A stretch of 8,100 bases of DNA from NCBI GenBank assembly GCA_902773195.1, contig CACYDL010000072.1, positions 1 to 8,100 of the forward strand. The letters run 5' to 3'. The notes under the pieces are model-generated. The model made no database searches, was not told where the DNA came from, and worked only from the letters and a program-made list of their open reading frames with translations. Position numbers and translations under genes: made by a program. Every line of letters begins with the position of its first letter. Within the stretch, counting starts at the first letter, position 1. Below are positions 6,247 to 8,100 of the stretch, piece after piece. The stretch comes from an uncultured Lachnospiraceae bacterium (GTDB lineage: Bacteria; Bacillota_A; Clostridia; Lachnospirales; Lachnospiraceae).

Positions 6247-7143
6247 ATGGATTCTTATCTGCTGTATACGGATTCCGCGGCGGATCTGCCCCAGTCGGCC
6301 TACCGGGAGTACGACATCCGGATCATCCCCATGGATTACATGCTGAACGGGGAAGCCATCACCTTCTACACAGACCGGGAGGACCACAACGAACAGTGCG
6401 ACCGGCTGTATGAGGCGCAGCGCTCCGACGCCGACGTACACACCTCCCAGATCACTCCCTACCGCTATCTCGAGACCTGGACCCCGGAGCTCGAAAACGG
6501 CAGCGACATCCTTTACATCTCTTTTTCCTCCGGCATGTCCGCGACCTACACCAACGCGCTGACCGCCGCCGAGGAGCTGATGGAAAAATACCCGGGCAGG
6601 ACGATCACGGTCGTCGACTCTCTCGCCGCCACCGGCGGCCAGGGCATCATCACCTACTGCGCGGCGAAGAACCGCGCGGAGGGCATGACCCTCGAGGAAA
6701 ACGCGGAGTGGCTCAGGAAACGCATTCCCTACATGTGCCACCGCTTCACGGTGGGGGATCTTGATTATCTGCACAAGGGCGGACGTGTTTCCGCCGCCAC
6801 CGCCATCATCGGCGGGATGCTGAATATCAAGCCCCTCCTGATCATCGACGACGAAGGAAAGCTGCAGACCGTCGGCAAGGCCCGCGGGACGAACGCCGCC
6901 CTCAAGCAGCTGGCCAGAGGTTTCCAGAGCGAGCGGGGCGTGGAGGACGTCCCGGACATCGTCTACATCACCCACTCGTCGCTCTACGACAAGGCGGAGA
7001 GCCTCGCCGAGATGGTCCGGATGATCACGGGGCCCGATACCCTGATCGAGGTGATCAGCATGACGCCGATCATCGGCGTGCACACGGGGCCGGATTTCTT
7101 CGCCCTCATCGGCTGGGGACGCCACAGAAAGATCGAAAAGTAA
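6247..7143 (+). CDS. DegV family protein (FakB-like fatty-acid-binding protein)
   Basis: Cytoplasmic lipid-binding protein. In characterised Firmicutes, FakB members hold a fatty acid while FakA phosphorylates its carboxylate, feeding exogenous fatty acids into phospholipid synthesis. The 298-residue length is normal (about 280-300). Family landmarks are in order: TDSAADLP at 8-14, TSQIT at 67-70, the SFSSGMSATYTNA segment at 92-104 containing the Ser-Ser-Gly that binds the acyl carboxylate, DSLAATGGQG at 124-133, HKGGRVSAATAIIGGMLNIKPLL at about 176-198, and IIGVHTGPDFFALIGWG near the C-terminus. HTGP is conserved, but the following residues are DFF where many relatives have GALG. Start 6247 is chosen over 6190 because family members begin a few residues before TDS and a strong AGGAG precedes it. 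The gene is transcribed alone, divergent from the operon, and ends in a strong terminator. No FakA partner is in the window, so acyl specificity and even a FakB role remain inference. Confidence 0.95.
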   Translation: MDSYLLYTDSAADLPQSAYREYDIRIIPMDYMLNGEAITFYTDREDHNEQCDRLYEAQRSDADVHTSQITPYRYLETWTPELENGSDILYISFSSGMSATYTNALTAAEELMEKYPGRTITVVDSLAATGGQGIITYCAAKNRAEGMTLEENAEWLRKRIPYMCHRFTVGDLDYLHKGGRVSAATAIIGGMLNIKPLLIIDDEGKLQTVGKARGTNAALKQLARGFQSERGVEDVPDIVYITHSSLYDKAESLAEMVRMITGPDTLIEVISMTPIIGVHTGPDFFALIGWGRHRKIEK

Positions 7144-7160
7144 ACAGCTGTTAAAAGAGA

Positions 7161-7197
7161 CAAGAGGCTGCCGCGGCAGCCTCTTGCTTTTCTTTTC
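7161..7197 (+). terminator. Strong intrinsic terminator after the DegV gene, possibly bidirectional
   Basis: Positions 7161-7186 form a perfect 26-base inverted repeat (arms CAAGAGGCTGCCG and CGGCAGCCTCTTG), followed on the plus strand by CTTTTCTTTTC. It lies 18 bases after the TAA of the DegV gene. On the minus strand the same stem is followed by TCTCTTTTAAC, so it may also stop transcription arriving from the convergent gene that ends at 7422. The symmetry is total, so only the tips of the arms can form the loop. Confidence 0.93.
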
Positions 7198-7239
7198 ACA
7201 CGGTTCTTACGGCACCGGTCTTCCCGGACCGTTTCCGAC

Positions 7240-7352
7240 GCGCGGTTTTCTTCGCGCGGTTTTCTTCGCGGCTAATTCTTTTCGCGGCGGTCTCTCCGCG
7301 CGGCTGTCTTCGCCGCCATTCTTTAATCAGCGCTCTCTTCGCGCGGACGTCC
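7240..7352. repeat. Degenerate 14-bp tandem repeat array, GC-rich
   Basis: Two adjacent exact copies of GCGCGGTTTTCTTC at 7240-7253 and 7254-7267 are followed by diverged units starting at 7268, 7284, 7298, 7312, 7330 and 7341 (11-18 bp each). The pattern is a GCG/GCC head followed by a pyrimidine-rich tail ending in TTC or TCC. The whole stretch 7198-7421 has no open frame with coding character. It separates two convergent transcription units and is not a CRISPR array (no constant-length spacers) or an insertion sequence. Confidence 0.75.
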
Positions 7353-7392
7353 GGCGGTGCCCTGTATCTGCCGCCGTCCGCAGGCCGCGGAC
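7343..7392. other. Nested, mutually exclusive GC-rich inverted repeats
   Basis: GCGGAC (7343-7348) and GGCGG (7353-7357) can pair with CCGCC (7371-7375) and GTCCGC (7376-7381), an 11-bp stem with a four-base bulge and a 13-base loop. GTCCGC (7376-7381) can instead pair with a second GCGGAC at 7387-7392 around a five-base loop. A further small stem, GGCGG (7400-7404) with CCGCC (7409-7413), lies next to the stop codon of the leftward gene. No T-run follows on the minus strand, so these are 3'-UTR structures rather than a classical terminator. Confidence 0.5.
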
Positions 7393-7421
7393 CGGCTCAG
7401 GCGGAGGCCCGCCGCAAAGGC

Positions 7422-8100
7422 TCACTGCTCAAAGGGATTGGCATACCCGTCGTCTTCCGAAGGACCGGCTGTCCCGTCAAAGCCGGATCCGGGCTGTCCC
7501 GCCTCGCCGGCCGTCCCCGAAAGATGCTCAAAGGGCTCCTCCGTGTAGGCCGGAGACTCTTCCGAATAAACCGAAGGCTCCTCCGCAAAGGCCGAAGGCT
7601 CTTCCGCCGCCCAGCTCTCCGCTGACGGCTCTGCCGAAGGCTCCTCACCCGCATAGTCCGCCGCGGCCGGCTCCTCCGTCGCGGACGCCGCCTCTGCCGC
7701 CGGCGCGGAAGGCTCTTCCGTCTCCGCTGCGCCGTCGTCGGCGGGTGACGCCTGGAAGGTCTTCTCATAGAGCGCCCACGGCGCGTCGACCGGTCCGTCC
7801 TCCGGAGCGGCGTCCGTCTCATCCAGCGCCGTCTCTTCGGTCCCGCCGCTCTCCGCCTCTCCGGGGCCCGCGGTCCAGGAGGTATCCCACGGCGCGGGCG
7901 AGGGGCTCTTCCAGGCTTCCTCCTCCGCGGCTTCGTCAGGCCCGGCGGTTCCGGCCGCCGGTTCCGTGCGGAAGACGGAGTCCGGTACCGGGGCGCCCTC
8001 GAAGACGCCGGCCGCCGCTTCAGCGCTTTCCGCCGCCCCGGCATTCTCTGCCGCCGGCTCAGCGCTCTCCGTCACGGTCTCCGCGGTTTCCGCGGGCTCC
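7422..8100 (-). CDS. Acidic Ala/Pro/Glu-rich C-terminal tail of an unidentified protein (5' end beyond right edge)
   Basis: I do not recognise this gene. The frame stays open from the TGA at 7424-7422 to the window edge (225 full codons). The GTG at 8075 is only an internal in-frame valine codon, because the frame continues upstream as EPAETAET. The visible part is low in complexity, strongly acidic, and rich in Ala, Glu, Pro, Ser and Thr, with few basic residues and no hydrophobic segment or fold; it is probably disordered. Four tandem heptads occur at 7607-7524: AEEPSAF, AEEPSVY, SEESPAY, TEEPFEH; looser EEPSA elements precede them. The protein ends in DDGYANPFEQ. Such tails occur on membrane or surface proteins of Gram-positive bacteria, with the folded domain N-terminal, but that is inference. 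An overlapping minus-strand frame (8044-7397) is arginine-rich and looks like a shadow. No ribosome site or promoter for this gene is in view. Confidence 0.72.
   Translation of the reverse strand, partial: EPAETAETVTESAEPAAENAGAAESAEAAAGVFEGAPVPDSVFRTEPAAGTAGPDEAAEEEAWKSPSPAPWDTSWTAGPGEAESGGTEETALDETDAAPEDGPVDAPWALYEKTFQASPADDGAAETEEPSAPAAEAASATEEPAAADYAGEEPSAEPSAESWAAEEPSAFAEEPSVYSEESPAYTEEPFEHLSGTAGEAGQPGSGFDGTAGPSEDDGYANPFEQ

Noticed and set aside
6217..7125. Minus-strand frame of 302 codons
   Set aside because: Antisense to the DegV gene; no motif, no ribosome binding site.
7143..7152. AACAGCTGTT palindrome after the DegV gene as an operator
   Set aside because: A single 10-bp palindrome between a stop codon and a terminator has no promoter to act on and could be chance.
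7397..8044. Arginine/proline-rich minus-strand frame overlapping the acidic tail
   Set aside because: Arginine-rich shadow frame typical of GC-rich DNA. The acidic frame is open to the window edge and has ordered heptad repeats, so it is the better candidate.

Overview
The window reads as chromosomal DNA of a GC-rich, Gram-positive member of the Clostridia, plausibly Lachnospiraceae. This is inference from gene content: a clostridial-type L,D-transpeptidase with a membrane anchor and YkuD domain, a DegV/FakB-type lipid-binding protein, strong AGGAG-like ribosome binding sites, and an intrinsic terminator. Codon third positions are strongly G/C. There is no rRNA, tRNA, CRISPR array, insertion sequence, phage gene or recognisable defence system.

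Layout: from about 6045 leftwards, five minus-strand genes follow one another. In transcription order they are an M20 metallopeptidase (5980-4655), a membrane-anchored L,D-transpeptidase (4615-3107), a Nudix hydrolase of the ADP-ribose pyrophosphatase type (3096-2452), tyrosyl-tRNA synthetase tyrS (2416-1190), and a class I/II PLP aminotransferase (1001 to beyond the left edge). The first four are separated by only 10-39 bases and look like one operon driven by a promoter near 6012-6045. The aminotransferase lies 188 bases further on, behind a degenerate 15-bp tandem repeat array (1066-1198), so it may or may not belong to the same transcript.

Diverging from this operon, on the plus strand, is a DegV-family fatty-acid-binding protein gene (6247-7143). 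It has its own extended -10 promoter, and a perfect 26-nt hairpin terminator follows it. Next comes a GC-rich noncoding stretch (about 7198-7421) with a second short-period tandem array and nested inverted repeats. From 7422 to the right edge, a minus-strand reading frame encodes the acidic, Ala/Pro/Glu-rich C-terminal tail of a protein whose N-terminus is outside the window; the tail contains four tandem heptapeptide repeats.

How the genes fit together: they are mostly housekeeping genes (translation, cell-wall cross-linking, peptide hydrolysis, nucleotide clean-up, lipid uptake), and I see no single shared pathway. The least explained elements are the two intergenic arrays of 14-16 bp units, the 10-bp direct repeat inside the operon promoter, and the repetitive acidic tail at the right edge. 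I found no convincing undescribed multi-gene system here.
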